Source: Polynucleobacter paludilacus (GTDB lineage: Bacteria > Pseudomonadota > Gammaproteobacteria > Burkholderiales > Burkholderiaceae). Taken from it: a stretch of 64,000 bases of DNA. The notes beneath the pieces were generated by a model that was not told where the DNA came from, searched no databases, and saw only the letters and a list, made by a program, of their open reading frames with translations. Shown piece by piece: positions 14,749 to 24,704 of the stretch (position 1 is the first letter of the stretch; every line of letters begins with the position of its first letter). Location of the stretch: assembly GCF_018687595.1 (NCBI RefSeq), contig NZ_CP061298.1, forward strand, positions 1,302,001 through 1,366,000, in the 5' to 3' direction. The position numbers were made by a program, and so were the translations under genes.

Positions 14749-16680
14749 TTATGAGAATTTCAGTTTTTCACCCAATTCACGATATCGGGCGCGGTCTTGG
14801 TCACTCGCCGAACTATCAGACAGCTTTTTGGTGATTTCATTCATCTCTTTTTTGAGCTGATTGGTCTGTAGCTTTTTAAAGGCGCCCTCAAGGTCTGCAC
14901 TAGCACCAGCGAGATCTAAATCGGATTCCATGACTCGCTTGCGGAGTACCTCGTACAGGGGTGCCAATTCACTCTGCGCTAATTGTTCTTGAAACATCGC
15001 AAAAGCCCCGGCACCCACTTCACCAGCTCCACCATGTTCACCGGGGATGAGCTCCACACTGTCACATTGGATCAAAAGGTCTTGCATCATGCTCTTGGCA
15101 TTGGGCGACCGCAGTTCTGCCGCTTCAATCGCTAAGGTGCGCTGCTCTGCATTCAATCCTTTACCTAAATGCGGAAACTGCAAAACTACTCGCAAAATTT
15201 GTTCGGCCAAATCCATAGGAGCTTGTGGCGGAGGAATATTTTGCGCCATTCTTTTTGAGGCACCCTTACCTGCTTGCCATGGCCCGCCTTGAGTGCGATT
15301 AGGGAAATTGCTTTGCTCAGTGCGTGGCTGCATTCTGGGCTGAACTGATGGCGCCGCAGGTATAACACTCAAGCCACAGAAGGCCTCTAACTCTGCTGGC
15401 GAGGAGTTTGTCCTAATGGCCAACTCTCTCAAAATTTGTGTACGCAAGGCTATTGGTGGCATTGATAGCAGCAATGGCTTGGCGGCATGATGCGTTTGCG
15501 CCCTACCTTCAGGAGTGGTGAGATCGTGGTCTGCGCTCGCTACCCTAAAGAAAAAGGTTGAAAGTGATGCTGCTTCTTTAATAACTTTCTCAAATGCAGA
15601 CGCACCATAAGCACGCACATAACTATCGGGGTCATGCTCCGTTGGCAAAAATAAGAAACGAATCTCTTTGTCATCTGACATCAAGGGCAGACAGGCCTCT
15701 AGCGCTCTTTGTGCTGCACGCTGACCTGCAGAGTCACCATCAAAAGAAAACACAACTCGATCTGTTTGACGCAACAACATGCGCACGTGATTTGCGGTAC
15801 ATGCCGTACCCAGTGTGGCTACCGCATTCGGAAAGCCTAACTGTGCAAGCGCCACCACATCCATATAACCCTCACAGACCAGCACATACTCTTGTGCACG
15901 AATAGCCTGGCGGGCTTCAAACAAACCATAGAGCGTGTTGCCTTTTGAAAATAATGGTGTCTCAGGAGAGTTAAGGTACTTAGGCTCGCCTTGATCGAGA
16001 ATGCGTCCACCGAATCCGATCACTTGACCTTTGGGATTACGTATTGGAAACATGATCCGATCTCGAAAACGATCGTAGCGACGCACTGTTTGATTACCTT
16101 CGCTTGCCTCACTCTGAATCAACAAGCCCCCCTCCAATAAGGTCTTGGCAACCTCATCATTACTGTAGGGTCCGAAGACCGCCTCTAAGCCCTGCCAACC
16201 ATCGGGGGCATAACCTAAGGAGTAACGCTTGGCAATCTCGCCCGTCAATCCGCGGCCTTTGAGATAGTCAATGGCACGCGGGGCATTCTTGAGCTGTGCG
16301 CGATACCAGTCTGCCGCCGAACTCATGACCTCACTTAAGGCCATAGCTTGCTGTTGGCGTGCAACATCCTGCACGGTGCGTTCTTCACGCGGAACAGTAA
16401 GGCCAGCAGAGCGTGCTAGGTCCTCAATGGCATCTACATAGCCTAGTCCCGAGTACTCCATCAAGAAACTAATCGCAGAACCGTGGGCTCCGCAGCCAAA
16501 GCAGTGATAAAACTGTTTATTTGGTGAAACAGAAAATGAAGGGGATTTCTCTTGATGAAAGGGACACAAACCTTGATAGTTTGCGCCAGCCTTTTTGAGC
16601 TTTACATGCTGCCCAACCACATCAATGATGTCAACCCGATTTAATAGATCGGCAATGAAAGATTGAGGGATGAGCGCCAT
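14749..16680 (-). CDS. dnaG: DNA primase
   Basis: DnaG makes the RNA primers for replication with the DnaB helicase. The 643-residue protein has the N-terminal zinc-binding domain (CPFHQEKSPSFSVSPNK, then FYHCFGCGAHG, about residues 40-66), the catalytic core with TOPRIM motifs (VCEGYMDVVAL near 268 and FSFDGDSAG near 310), and a C-terminal DnaB-interaction region. It starts five bases after the yqeY stop and lies between yqeY and rpoD, the classical rpsU-(yqeY)-dnaG-rpoD arrangement. Confidence 0.95.
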   Translation of the reverse strand: MALIPQSFIADLLNRVDIIDVVGQHVKLKKAGANYQGLCPFHQEKSPSFSVSPNKQFYHCFGCGAHGSAISFLMEYSGLGYVDAIEDLARSAGLTVPREERTVQDVARQQQAMALSEVMSSAADWYRAQLKNAPRAIDYLKGRGLTGEIAKRYSLGYAPDGWQGLEAVFGPYSNDEVAKTLLEGGLLIQSEASEGNQTVRRYDRFRDRIMFPIRNPKGQVIGFGGRILDQGEPKYLNSPETPLFSKGNTLYGLFEARQAIRAQEYVLVCEGYMDVVALAQLGFPNAVATLGTACTANHVRMLLRQTDRVVFSFDGDSAGQRAAQRALEACLPLMSDDKEIRFLFLPTEHDPDSYVRAYGASAFEKVIKEAASLSTFFFRVASADHDLTTPEGRAQTHHAAKPLLLSMPPIALRTQILRELAIRTNSSPAELEAFCGLSVIPAAPSVQPRMQPRTEQSNFPNRTQGGPWQAGKGASKRMAQNIPPPQAPMDLAEQILRVVLQFPHLGKGLNAEQRTLAIEAAELRSPNAKSMMQDLLIQCDSVELIPGEHGGAGEVGAGAFAMFQEQLAQSELAPLYEVLRKRVMESDLDLAGASADLEGAFKKLQTNQLKKEMNEITKKLSDSSASDQDRARYRELGEKLKFS

Positions 16681-16685
16681 GAAAC

Positions 16686-17132
16686 TTACTTTGCGAGAGC
16701 AGCCTTAACCAAACCAGAGACTTTGCCCATATCCGCCTTGCCTGCCAACTGGGGTTTCAGAATTGCAATGACTTTACCCATGTCCTGCGGACCAGATGCA
16801 CCACTAGCACTAACGGCGGCCGATACTGCGGCAGCAATCTCAGCATCCGATAATTGCTCAGGAAGATAATCCTGCAAAATCACCATCTCTGACTGCTCTA
16901 CCGCAACGAGATCATCACGTCCTGCTTTTGCAAATTGCTCAATCGAATCTTTCCGCTGCTTGATCAGTTTTTCAACAATCACTAAAACACCGGCGTCATC
17001 CACCACCACACGCTCATCTACTTCACGCTGCTTGATGGCTGCTAAAAGTAAGCGGATGGTTCCAAGACGTGTCGCTTCTTTGGCACGCATTGCGGTTTTC
17101 ATATCTTCGGTAATTTGGTCTTTGAGGCTCAT
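16686..17132 (-). CDS. GatB/YqeY domain protein
   Basis: The 148-residue protein is a stand-alone YqeY, related to the tRNA-binding tail domain of GatB amidotransferase. It shows the family start MSLKDQITEDMKTAMRAKE, then RLGTIRLLLAAIKQREVDER, and the C-terminal GASGPQDMGKVIAILKPQL region. Its exact role is unknown; tRNA-dependent amidotransferase-like function is only inferred. It sits between rpsU and dnaG, as in many proteobacteria. Confidence 0.9.
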   Translation of the reverse strand: MSLKDQITEDMKTAMRAKEATRLGTIRLLLAAIKQREVDERVVVDDAGVLVIVEKLIKQRKDSIEQFAKAGRDDLVAVEQSEMVILQDYLPEQLSDAEIAAAVSAAVSASGASGPQDMGKVIAILKPQLAGKADMGKVSGLVKAALAK

Positions 17133-17194
17133 AAATAAATCCGTTTAATGGAAATGAATTCTTATCGTAAATGCTCTAGTGTTCAAAAAGCAAA

Positions 17195-17223
17195 AACCCG
17201 CTGCGAATCACCGTCAGCGGGTT
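17195..17223 (-). terminator. Terminator after rpsU
   Basis: On the minus strand AACCCGCTG, an 11-base loop, CAGCGGGTT, then TTTGC. It lies 44 bases after the rpsU stop and could uncouple rpsU from yqeY-dnaG-rpoD, as in other bacteria where a terminator sits between rpsU and dnaG. Confidence 0.8.
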
Positions 17224-17266
17224 CAAAGCCTCTCGGTGAGGAGAGCTTTATATTCTGAAAAGCTGC

Positions 17267-17479
17267 TTAGTAGAGCTTCTTAGGCAACATTTGGCTGCGA
17301 ATACGCTTGTAATGGCGTTTTGCAGCAGCAGCTTTTTTGCGCTTGCGCTCAGCTGTTGGCTTCTCGTAAAACTCGCGCGCGCGCAAGTCGGTCAAGAGGC
17401 CGTTTTTCTCAATGGTGCGTTTGAAACGGCGTAAAGCTACTTCAAAGGGCTCGTTTTCGCGTAGGCGGACTGTAGTCAT
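17267..17479 (-). CDS. rpsU: 30S ribosomal protein S21
   Basis: The 70-residue basic protein starts [21 protein letters not shown] and ends in a very basic helix ([19 protein letters not shown]), as in S21, which binds the 30S platform near the anti-Shine-Dalgarno end. It is the first gene of the macromolecular synthesis region and is divergent from tsaD, with 76 bases between the starts. Confidence 0.95.
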   Translation of the reverse strand: MTTVRLRENEPFEVALRRFKRTIEKNGLLTDLRAREFYEKPTAERKRKKAAAAKRHYKRIRSQMLPKKLY

Positions 17480-17555
17480 ACTGGTTTAACTCGTTTATGC
17501 TCGAAAAATATCGAAATTTAACTGAATCACGGATTCTAGCACGACCAGGCCAAAA

Positions 17556-18620
17556 ATGATTGTTTTAGGAGTAGAAAGTTCATGTGACGAGACCGGGGTG
17601 GCTTTATACAACACCAGCCCCTGGGAAAAGGGCCTGCCCGCCTCACAAGGGATTTTGGGGCAAGGATTGCACTCCCAGATTGCCATGCACCGAGATTATG
17701 GGGGTGTTGTCCCAGAATTGGCCTCACGCGACCATATTCGCCGGGTTTTACCCCTTTTAGAACAAAGTCTTACGGAAGCGAGTCTGAAGCTGAGCGATAT
17801 TGACGCGATCGCCTATACGCAAGGCCCAGGTTTAGCAGGCGCCCTCCTAGTCGGCACTGCTTTTGCCAAATCTTTAGCCCAAGGACTCAATATTCCCTCA
17901 ATAGGGGTCCATCATCTTGAGGGCCATCTGCTTTCCCCGCTCTTAGGCCCATCTGCACCCCATTTCCCTTTTGTCGCCCTACTGGTTTCAGGAGGACACA
18001 CCCAGCTCATGTTGGTCAAAGATATTGGCCAATACGAACTTCTTGGCGAAACTGTTGATGATGCCGCTGGCGAAGCTTTTGATAAAACCGCCAAACTCTT
18101 AGGCCTGGATTACCCCGGGGGAGCCGCTCTTTCTACACTTGCCGAAAAAGGGCAAACAGGTCGCTTTGATTTACCTAGGCCTATGCTGCATTCAGGAGAC
18201 TTCGACTTTTCATTTTCAGGACTCAAAACTGCAGTCTTAAATCAAGTCAAACAATTCGAAGCAAAGAACATCGCTAACGCTGATGAAGTTATGCAATTTC
18301 ATGCGGATCTTGCGCGGGGTTTTGTTGAGGCCTTGGTTGCTGTTCTGCTGCGCAAGTCTGAAAAAGCAATTCAGCAGACAGGCTGCAAAGACCTAGTTCT
18401 CGCTGGCGGCGTTGCTGCAAACCAGCAACTCAGATTCGCGCTGAACGCAAGCGCTAGTAAACATGGCTTTGCAGTTCACTATCCCCCACTTGCACTATGT
18501 ACGGATAACGGGGTCATGATTGCATTTGCAGGAGCGTTGCGCATGCTACAAAAGAATCATGCCGCGACTCAATCGGGATCGTTTGATGTCAAGCCCCGCT
18601 GGGACTTAGTGGATTCTTAG
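17556..18620 (+). CDS. tsaD: tRNA N6-adenosine threonylcarbamoyltransferase
   Basis: TsaD, with TsaB and TsaE, adds the threonylcarbamoyl group to A37 of tRNAs that read ANN codons. The 354-residue ASKHA-fold protein begins [18 protein letters not shown]. It holds the metal-binding HHLEGH motif near residues 127-132, [27 protein letters not shown], and a nucleotide-binding [11 protein letters not shown] near 280. No ribosome site is visible before the ATG. It is divergent from rpsU, a common arrangement. Confidence 0.95.
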   Translation: MIVLGVESSCDETGVALYNTSPWEKGLPASQGILGQGLHSQIAMHRDYGGVVPELASRDHIRRVLPLLEQSLTEASLKLSDIDAIAYTQGPGLAGALLVGTAFAKSLAQGLNIPSIGVHHLEGHLLSPLLGPSAPHFPFVALLVSGGHTQLMLVKDIGQYELLGETVDDAAGEAFDKTAKLLGLDYPGGAALSTLAEKGQTGRFDLPRPMLHSGDFDFSFSGLKTAVLNQVKQFEAKNIANADEVMQFHADLARGFVEALVAVLLRKSEKAIQQTGCKDLVLAGGVAANQQLRFALNASASKHGFAVHYPPLALCTDNGVMIAFAGALRMLQKNHAATQSGSFDVKPRWDLVDS

Positions 18621-18624
18621 TAAG

Positions 18625-19452
18625 TTACTTCGTCAAACTAATTTTGGCGTAGGCACTGTGATTGTGAATCGATTCAAAGTTTTCAGCCTCCACTACCAAG
18701 GATTGAATACGTTGATCTTGTTGTAAACGGCCAGCCACATCACGGACCAAGTCTTCTACAAACTTCGGATTACTGTAAGAGCGCTCAGTAACCCACTTTT
18801 CATCGGGACGTTTGAGTAAACCCCACAACTCACTAGAGGCTTCACTCTCTGCAGCAGAAACTAAATCTTCCACAGTCATTTGTGTTTGAGGATCAAGCGC
18901 CACTGACATGGTGACGTGTGAACGTTGGTTATGCGCACCAAATTCAGAAATCTCTTTTGAGCAAGGGCACAAGCTCATGACAGGAACAACCGCACGTAAA
19001 TGCAGCTGCGTTTCTAGAATGCCGCTAGCATTTTGACGAGCATGGGCTGTCCATGTAACCTCATAGTCCATCAAACTTTCAACGCCAGATACCGGTGCGG
19101 ATTTTTTAACAAAGTGTGTGTACGTAAATTGCACTTGGCCTTCAGTCGCATTTAACAGGGGCAACATCTCCTGCACTAAATTCACCGCAGTTGTGCTGTC
19201 CACTGCTGCCTCTTGCTTTTGCAAGAGTGCAATGAAGCGTGACATATGCGTGCCTTTAATGTGGGCAGGTAAAGCGACATTCATTTCAAATGTAGCAACC
19301 GATGGAAAGCTACCGCCCTTACTGCGTATAGTTAAAGGATGACGTACCCCACGGATGCCAACTTGCTCGATAGCTAATGCCCGTTCATCCCGAGTCGACT
19401 GCACATCGGGCATGCTTTGGGTCTTTAAAAAGGCTGCGTTCAAATCATTCAT
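18625..19452 (-). CDS. folE2: GTP cyclohydrolase I, type IB (FolE2)
   Basis: FolE2 converts GTP to dihydroneopterin triphosphate, the first step of folate synthesis, with a metal other than strict zinc. The 275-residue protein shows GIRGVRHPLTI, a central VMSLCPCSKEISEFGAHNQRSH segment with the conserved cysteine and ligands, and a C-terminal ENFESIHNHSAYAKI. It is convergent with tsaD (four bases apart) and follows dxs by 25 bases on the same strand. Confidence 0.94.
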   Translation of the reverse strand: MNDLNAAFLKTQSMPDVQSTRDERALAIEQVGIRGVRHPLTIRSKGGSFPSVATFEMNVALPAHIKGTHMSRFIALLQKQEAAVDSTTAVNLVQEMLPLLNATEGQVQFTYTHFVKKSAPVSGVESLMDYEVTWTAHARQNASGILETQLHLRAVVPVMSLCPCSKEISEFGAHNQRSHVTMSVALDPQTQMTVEDLVSAAESEASSELWGLLKRPDEKWVTERSYSNPKFVEDLVRDVAGRLQQDQRIQSLVVEAENFESIHNHSAYAKISLTK

Positions 19453-19477
19453 GGGTCTATTTTCGGATAAAACTGAA

Positions 19478-21382
19478 TTATTTGCCGATCACTGCAGGAT
19501 TAAGAGGGAGGATTAAAGGAAATCGCTCCTGAATCGACTTCAAAATCCCCTCGGCATTTAAACCGCAGCCGGCCATCAGTAGCTTGTAATCACCATGCTC
19601 AATAAAGCTATCAGGTAAGCCCAATTGAAGAAGGGGTTTATTGATACCCATTGCAGCCAGCGCTTCTAAGCAAGCGCTGCCCGCTCCACCCTGAATCACG
19701 CCGTCTTCAATCGTCACAAAGTAATCATGGTCCTGGGCCAAAGTCTTCAACAACTCGACATCGAGCGGTTTAACAAAGCGCATATTTGCTACTGAAGCGT
19801 TGAGTTGTTCAGCCACTTCCAGGGCGGGATAGAGCAAAGTACCAAAAGCCAAGATCGCAATACGCTTACCGGATACCGCAGAAGATCTTCGGCGAAGCTC
19901 TGCTTTACCAAATGGAACAGTACGCAATTCTTTTGAAGGCGTTGCACCAACACCTGCACCTCGTGGATAACGCACTGCGCTAGGATGATTCTGGTGATAA
20001 GCCGTTGTTAATAGATCGCGACACTCAGCTTCATCACTCGGCGTCATGATCAGCATGTTTGGAATACAACGCAAGAAAGCAATATCGTATGAGCCTGCAT
20101 GGGTTGCGCCATCTGCCCCAACTAGGCCAGCACGATCGAGCGCAAACAGAATCGGTAGATCTTGGATCGCCACATCATGAATCAATTGATCGTAGGCACG
20201 CTGTAAGAAAGTGGAGTAGATCGCAACTACAGGCTTCATGCCTTCACAAGCCATGCCGGCTGCAAACGTGACCGCATGTTGTTCGGCAATGCCGACATCG
20301 TAATAACGATTTGGAAACTGTTTCTCAAACTCCACTAAACCAGAACCTTCACGCATGGCTGGCGTAATGCCAATCAATAATGGATCGGCATTTGCCATAT
20401 CACATAGCCACTCACCAAAGACCTGAGTAAACGTTTTGTTAGCTGGGGCAGTTGGCTTTTTAACACCCTCATCCGGATTAAATTTGCTAGGGCCGTGATA
20501 CAAGACCGGGTCTGCTTCCGCTAATTCATAGCCCTGACCTTTGCGAGTAACCACATGCAAGAACTGGGGGCCACGCCCTTCTATCGCCAAGCGTCGCACG
20601 TTCTGCAACATTGGCACTAAGGCATCTAAATCATGGCCATCAATCGGTCCGAAATAATTAAAACCAAACTCTTGGAAAATCGTCGATGGTGAAACCATGC
20701 CCTTGGCATGATCCTCAAGACGCTTAGCAAACTCCCGGAGCGGAGGGGCAATCGAAAGTACGCTATCGATTCCTTTTTTAGTAGCCGAGTAAATATTGCC
20801 ACTGAGCAATCTTGCCAAGTGTCGATTAAGAGCACCCACTGCTGGTGAGATTGACATATCGTTGTCATTCAGAATCACCACTAGAGGCAGATCGTCATAA
20901 ACGCCTGCATTATTCATTGCTTCGAAGGCCATGCCGCCAGTCATCGCGCTATCACCAATCACTGCAACTGCTACGTGACGCTCGCCAAGGGTTTGAAAAG
21001 CACGGGCCATACCCATTGCTGCAGAAATACTCGTAGATGAATGGCCGGTGCCAAAAGCATCGTACTCACTTTCAGAGCGACGCGGAAAGCCTGCCAAGCC
21101 ATCGAGTTGACGCAAGGTTTTCATTTGCTCACGACGTCCCGTCAATATCTTATGGGGATAACTTTGATGCCCTACGTCCCAAACGATTCGATCAGCTGGC
21201 GTATCAAATACATAATGAAGCGCAATCGATAGCTCAACAGTGCCCAAATTAGAGGAAAGATGCCCGCCTGTCTTAGAAACGGACTCTAAGATAAATTGAC
21301 GTAACTCATCTGCCAGCTCAGGCAAGTCTTCGCGAGAGAGCTTTTTTAAGTCTGCGGGAGTGTGAATAGAATCTAAAGTCAT
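19478..21382 (-). CDS. dxs: 1-deoxy-D-xylulose-5-phosphate synthase
   Basis: Dxs joins pyruvate and glyceraldehyde 3-phosphate, the first step of the MEP isoprenoid pathway, using thiamine diphosphate. The 634-residue protein has the N-terminal transketolase motif [13 protein letters not shown], the ThDP signature [18 protein letters not shown] near residues 150-168, [12 protein letters not shown], a central pyrimidine-binding domain ([19 protein letters not shown]) and a C-terminal transketolase domain. It is in the order xseB-ispA-dxs. Confidence 0.96.
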   Translation of the reverse strand: MTLDSIHTPADLKKLSREDLPELADELRQFILESVSKTGGHLSSNLGTVELSIALHYVFDTPADRIVWDVGHQSYPHKILTGRREQMKTLRQLDGLAGFPRRSESEYDAFGTGHSSTSISAAMGMARAFQTLGERHVAVAVIGDSAMTGGMAFEAMNNAGVYDDLPLVVILNDNDMSISPAVGALNRHLARLLSGNIYSATKKGIDSVLSIAPPLREFAKRLEDHAKGMVSPSTIFQEFGFNYFGPIDGHDLDALVPMLQNVRRLAIEGRGPQFLHVVTRKGQGYELAEADPVLYHGPSKFNPDEGVKKPTAPANKTFTQVFGEWLCDMANADPLLIGITPAMREGSGLVEFEKQFPNRYYDVGIAEQHAVTFAAGMACEGMKPVVAIYSTFLQRAYDQLIHDVAIQDLPILFALDRAGLVGADGATHAGSYDIAFLRCIPNMLIMTPSDEAECRDLLTTAYHQNHPSAVRYPRGAGVGATPSKELRTVPFGKAELRRRSSAVSGKRIAILAFGTLLYPALEVAEQLNASVANMRFVKPLDVELLKTLAQDHDYFVTIEDGVIQGGAGSACLEALAAMGINKPLLQLGLPDSFIEHGDYKLLMAGCGLNAEGILKSIQERFPLILPLNPAVIGK

Positions 21383-21407
21383 TGAGTAAAAAATAGGGGA
21401 TGGCTCT

Positions 21408-22298
21408 TTATTTGCCGCGATTCACCATCAAAAGCGCCAACTCTTTCAATGCTTGCGCCTTGCTGCCGAAACTAGCCAAACTCGCAATTGCCTCGACCTG
21501 AAGCTCTTGAGCCTGCTTACGGGCATAGTCTAAACCCATCAAGCTGACATAGGTTGGTTTGTCCTGGGCGGCGTCTTTTCCAGCAGTTTTCCCTAGGGTT
21601 TGGCTATCGCCTGTTACATCCAAGACATCGTCGATGATCTGAAAAGCCAAGCCCAACTTTTGGGAATAGTTCTGTAAATGCATCATCTGGATCTGACTCA
21701 GATGGGATGCGATGCCTCCAAGCTGGACGGCACAAGTCAACAATGCACCAGTTTTCATGGCATGCATTTGCTGTAAACCCGTCAAATCTAATTTTTTGCC
21801 GACATTCTCTAGATCAATGGCTTGCCCTCCAGCCATTCCTCGCGAGCCCGATGCTGCAGCAAGTGCACTGATCATCGAGAGACGAAGCTCCGCTGAACCA
21901 TTAGCATGAGCCAAGATTTCAAAAGCCCGTGTTTGTAAAGCATCGCCAACCAAGAGTGCAGTCGCTTCATCAAATGCTTTATGCACAGTGGGTCGTCCGC
22001 GCCGCAAATCATCGTCGTCCATGCAAGGCATATCGTCATGTACTAGTGAATATGCATGAATACATTCAATGGCGGTAGCAGCCGCATCCAAAGTTTCAGG
22101 ATGAGCATCGCCCAATTCGCCAGCGGCATAAACCAACAGTGGCCGCATGCGTTTGCCACCACCTTGAGCCGCATAACGCATTGCTTGATGCAGGCGCTTG
22201 GGGATCGTTGTCTGCAGATCAAGCAAACTTTCTAAAGCTTGCTCGCTCCTGTGCGTATGACTCGCAAGCCATTCAGTAAATGAAATTAATTCGCTCAT
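21408..22298 (-). CDS. ispA: Polyprenyl synthetase (farnesyl diphosphate synthase)
   Basis: IspA condenses isopentenyl and dimethylallyl diphosphates to farnesyl diphosphate. The 296-residue protein has the first aspartate-rich motif in [15 protein letters not shown] (about residues 92-106), the second in [13 protein letters not shown] near 216, and the GGGKRMRP segment near 46. It lies 25 bases upstream of dxs in the same operon, which supplies the precursors. Confidence 0.95.
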   Translation of the reverse strand: MSELISFTEWLASHTHRSEQALESLLDLQTTIPKRLHQAMRYAAQGGGKRMRPLLVYAAGELGDAHPETLDAAATAIECIHAYSLVHDDMPCMDDDDLRRGRPTVHKAFDEATALLVGDALQTRAFEILAHANGSAELRLSMISALAAASGSRGMAGGQAIDLENVGKKLDLTGLQQMHAMKTGALLTCAVQLGGIASHLSQIQMMHLQNYSQKLGLAFQIIDDVLDVTGDSQTLGKTAGKDAAQDKPTYVSLMGLDYARKQAQELQVEAIASLASFGSKAQALKELALLMVNRGK

Positions 22299-22320
22299 GG
22301 TGAACTACCTAGAGTGCAAT

Positions 22321-22554
22321 CTAAGCTTCGAAGACTCTCACCTGTTGCTCAACTTGCGCCAAGACAGCCTGGCAATGTTTAAGCAAGGCGGCGCCCCGTT
22401 GGTAGGCCAACAAGGTTTCTTCCAAAGAAAACTTGCCTGATTCCATATCAGAAATCAGCTTCTCAAGCTCTTTAACGGCTTGCTCATAGCGCAAATTCGG
22501 ATCAATTTGAACCTCTAGGCCAGCGCCTGAGTTCTCGGGTTTTTTAGATGCCAT
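22321..22554 (-). CDS. xseB: Exodeoxyribonuclease VII small subunit
   Basis: XseB joins XseA to form exonuclease VII, which degrades single-stranded DNA from both ends. The 77-residue product has the family pattern YEQAVKELEKLISDMESGKFSLEETLLAYQRG followed by a C-terminal helix (LLKHCQAVLAQVEQQV). It leads xseB-ispA-dxs, the usual order in proteobacteria. Confidence 0.94.
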   Translation of the reverse strand: MASKKPENSGAGLEVQIDPNLRYEQAVKELEKLISDMESGKFSLEETLLAYQRGAALLKHCQAVLAQVEQQVRVFEA

Positions 22555-22622
22555 ATGCTGACTTTCTCTGGATTTCCATACGAATAGCCCTACATATTAA
22601 AGCGATATAGGGTCTAGATGGG

Positions 22623-22715
22623 TATAATCACCCCCTTCCTTTCCAATATCGATACGTCGATGGTTGGATTGGTTATTCCGCTTAGCTTCGGCTGACGTTT
22701 TCGGGGGTGGGGAGA
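22623..22715 (+). promoter_or_regulatory. Candidate promoter and structured leader of the Rieske oxygenase gene
   Basis: A perfect TATAAT lies at 22623-22628 without a clear -35. The leader of about 80 bases then holds an imperfect inverted repeat, TCCAATATCGA and TCGATGGTTGGA, a small AGC-TTCG-GCT hairpin, and a G-rich run (GGGGGTGGGGAG) ending right at the start codon. I could not match it to a known riboswitch. Confidence 0.4.
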
Positions 22716-23822
22716 ATGACTAATCTGGCTACCGTGCAGAAACTTGCACCGTCCAATCTACAACTGCCGGTTTCGGCATATTTTGACGTTGATTTATACC
22801 AACGTGAAATTGAACTGCTATTTAAGCAGGGGCCGAGTTATGTCGGTCACGAACTCATGGTTCCTGAAAAAGGCTCCTATCGCACAATTGCTGCCGAAAA
22901 CGAGGGGCGCATTCTGGTGCGCAATGAATCTGGTGTCGAATTACTCTCTAACGTTTGCCGTCATCGTCAGGCGCTCATGCTCAACGGCAGTGGCCAAGTC
23001 GATAACATTGTTTGCCCCTTGCATCGCTGGACTTATGATTTGCATGGCGAGCTCTTGGGCGCACCTCACTTTGAAGATAAACCTTGTCTGAACTTAGGCA
23101 AGTCTCCCTTGCAAAACTGGCAAGGGCTTCTGTTTGAAGGTCCCCGTGATGTTTGCAAAGACCTAGCGAATCTCGGTGTCGCTGATGATCTCAAGTTTGA
23201 TGGCTATGTCTTAGACCATGTTGAAGTGCATGACTGCAACTACAACTGGAAGACCTTTATTGAGGTTTATTTAGAGGACTACCACGTGGTTCCATTTCAT
23301 CCAGGCTTAGGCAAGTTCGTTTCTTGCGAAGACTTGCATTGGGAATTTGGTGATTGGCATAGCGTTCAAACTGTAGGCATTCATAAGAATCTGGAAAAAC
23401 CAGGCTCTGCTACTTATCAGCAATGGCATGACGCCGTCTTACGTCAATTCAATGGAAAGACACCGCGCCATGGCGCAATTTGGTTAACCTATTACCCTAA
23501 TGTCATGGTGGAGTGGTATCCAGGCGTCCTTTGCGTTTCTACCCTGCACCCTATGGGCCCTAATAGAACTCGCAATATTGTGGAGTTTTATTACCCAGAA
23601 GAAATTGCCTTGTTCGAACGTGAGTTTGTTGAAGCTGAGCGCGCTGCTTACATGGAAACCTGCGTTGAAGATGATGAAATCGCTGAACGGATGGATGCCG
23701 GTCGCGCAGCCCTGCTGGCGAGGGGTATCAATCAGGTTGGCCCTTACCAAAGCCCAATGGAAGATGGCATGCAGCACTTCCATGAGTGGTACAGACGGGT
23801 GATGCAGCTTTCTGACATCTAA
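22716..23822 (+). CDS. Rieske non-haem iron oxygenase, alpha subunit type; substrate unknown
   Basis: The product of about 368 residues has an N-terminal Rieske domain with the 2Fe-2S ligands in CRHRQALML and CPLHRWTYD (about residues 90 and 110). The C-terminal catalytic domain has the mononuclear iron site in EDYHVVPFHPGLGKF near residues 188-202 and a later acidic ligand. This places it with ring-hydroxylating or choline-monooxygenase-like oxygenases. No reductase or ferredoxin gene is adjacent, though a ferredoxin reductase lies at 45284. It is divergent from xseB. The start could be the GTG at 22707 or ATG at 22716; the G-rich ribosome site is unusually close to either. Confidence 0.88.
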   Translation: MTNLATVQKLAPSNLQLPVSAYFDVDLYQREIELLFKQGPSYVGHELMVPEKGSYRTIAAENEGRILVRNESGVELLSNVCRHRQALMLNGSGQVDNIVCPLHRWTYDLHGELLGAPHFEDKPCLNLGKSPLQNWQGLLFEGPRDVCKDLANLGVADDLKFDGYVLDHVEVHDCNYNWKTFIEVYLEDYHVVPFHPGLGKFVSCEDLHWEFGDWHSVQTVGIHKNLEKPGSATYQQWHDAVLRQFNGKTPRHGAIWLTYYPNVMVEWYPGVLCVSTLHPMGPNRTRNIVEFYYPEEIALFEREFVEAERAAYMETCVEDDEIAERMDAGRAALLARGINQVGPYQSPMEDGMQHFHEWYRRVMQLSDI

Positions 23823-23865
23823 CAATGCTTTAATCGGAAAACCATCTTTAAGACAGGCTTCCCAC

Positions 23866-24696
23866 ATGAATCCACTGATTACCGCTAACCAGCTAGAAGA
23901 AATTATTAATAGCGGCGAAGATGTGTTGATCTGTGACTGCCGCTTTGATTTAGCCAATCCATCAGCAGGCAAAACCGCCTATCTCGAAAACCATATTCCT
24001 GGCGCTCTTTACGTCGATCTCGATCAGGATTTATCAGGTAGCAAAACCGGTAAAAATGGTCGGCACCCTTTGCCATCTGCTGAGGCCTGGGCTGAAACTA
24101 AAACACGTCTAGGGATGGACAACAACACTTTGGTTGTGGCTTACGACAATCAAGGCTCCATCTTTGCTAGCCGTCTGTGGTGGATGCTCAAAGCTACAGG
24201 CCATGCTAATGTGCGCGTACTCGATGGTGGACTTGATGCTTGGAGTGGTCCTATCGGCAAAACTCCACGGCAACCTTCTGCTAGCGCCCATCCTATCGAT
24301 GCCATGCCTTATGTTGGGCTAGCATTAATGGAAGAGGTGCTTACAAATCTTCAAACCCATCAAAAGAAAATTGTCGATGCCAGAGCAAGCGATCGCTTTC
24401 ATGGTGAGAATGAAACATTGGATCCCGTTGGTGGCCATATTCCAGGAGCCTTGAATCATTGCTATAAAGAAAATCTTTCCGGCAAACTCTTCAAATCTCC
24501 TGAACAGCTCTACCAAGACTATGTGAAATTACTTGGTACTACTAAAGCAGCAGAAGTGATTCATCAATGTGGGTCTGGCGTGACCGCGTGCCATAATTTA
24601 CTAGCGATGGAAGTTGCTGGCTTAAGGGGTGCCCGCCTATATGCGGGTAGCTGGAGCGAATGGTGTGCTGATCCCAGTCGCCCTGTAGAACGTTGA
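23866..24696 (+). CDS. Two-domain sulfurtransferase (rhodanese / 3-mercaptopyruvate sulfurtransferase type)
   Basis: The 276-residue protein has an inactive N-terminal rhodanese domain and a C-terminal domain with the active-site loop CGSGVTACHN near residues 232-241. The CGSGVT form is typical of 3-mercaptopyruvate sulfurtransferases (SseA); thiosulfate sulfurtransferases usually have CRKGVT. Domain landmarks HIPGALYVDLD and GHIPGALNH are clear. It follows the Rieske gene by 43 bases and may be cotranscribed. Its stop is eight bases from that of the convergent ZIP gene. Confidence 0.9.
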   Translation: MNPLITANQLEEIINSGEDVLICDCRFDLANPSAGKTAYLENHIPGALYVDLDQDLSGSKTGKNGRHPLPSAEAWAETKTRLGMDNNTLVVAYDNQGSIFASRLWWMLKATGHANVRVLDGGLDAWSGPIGKTPRQPSASAHPIDAMPYVGLALMEEVLTNLQTHQKKIVDARASDRFHGENETLDPVGGHIPGALNHCYKENLSGKLFKSPEQLYQDYVKLLGTTKAAEVIHQCGSGVTACHNLLAMEVAGLRGARLYAGSWSEWCADPSRPVER

Positions 24697-24704
24697 TTTA
24701 AGGA

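Noticed and set aside
23484..23972. A 162-codon frame on the minus strand
   Set aside because: It lies opposite the Rieske gene and the sulfurtransferase start, with no family features.
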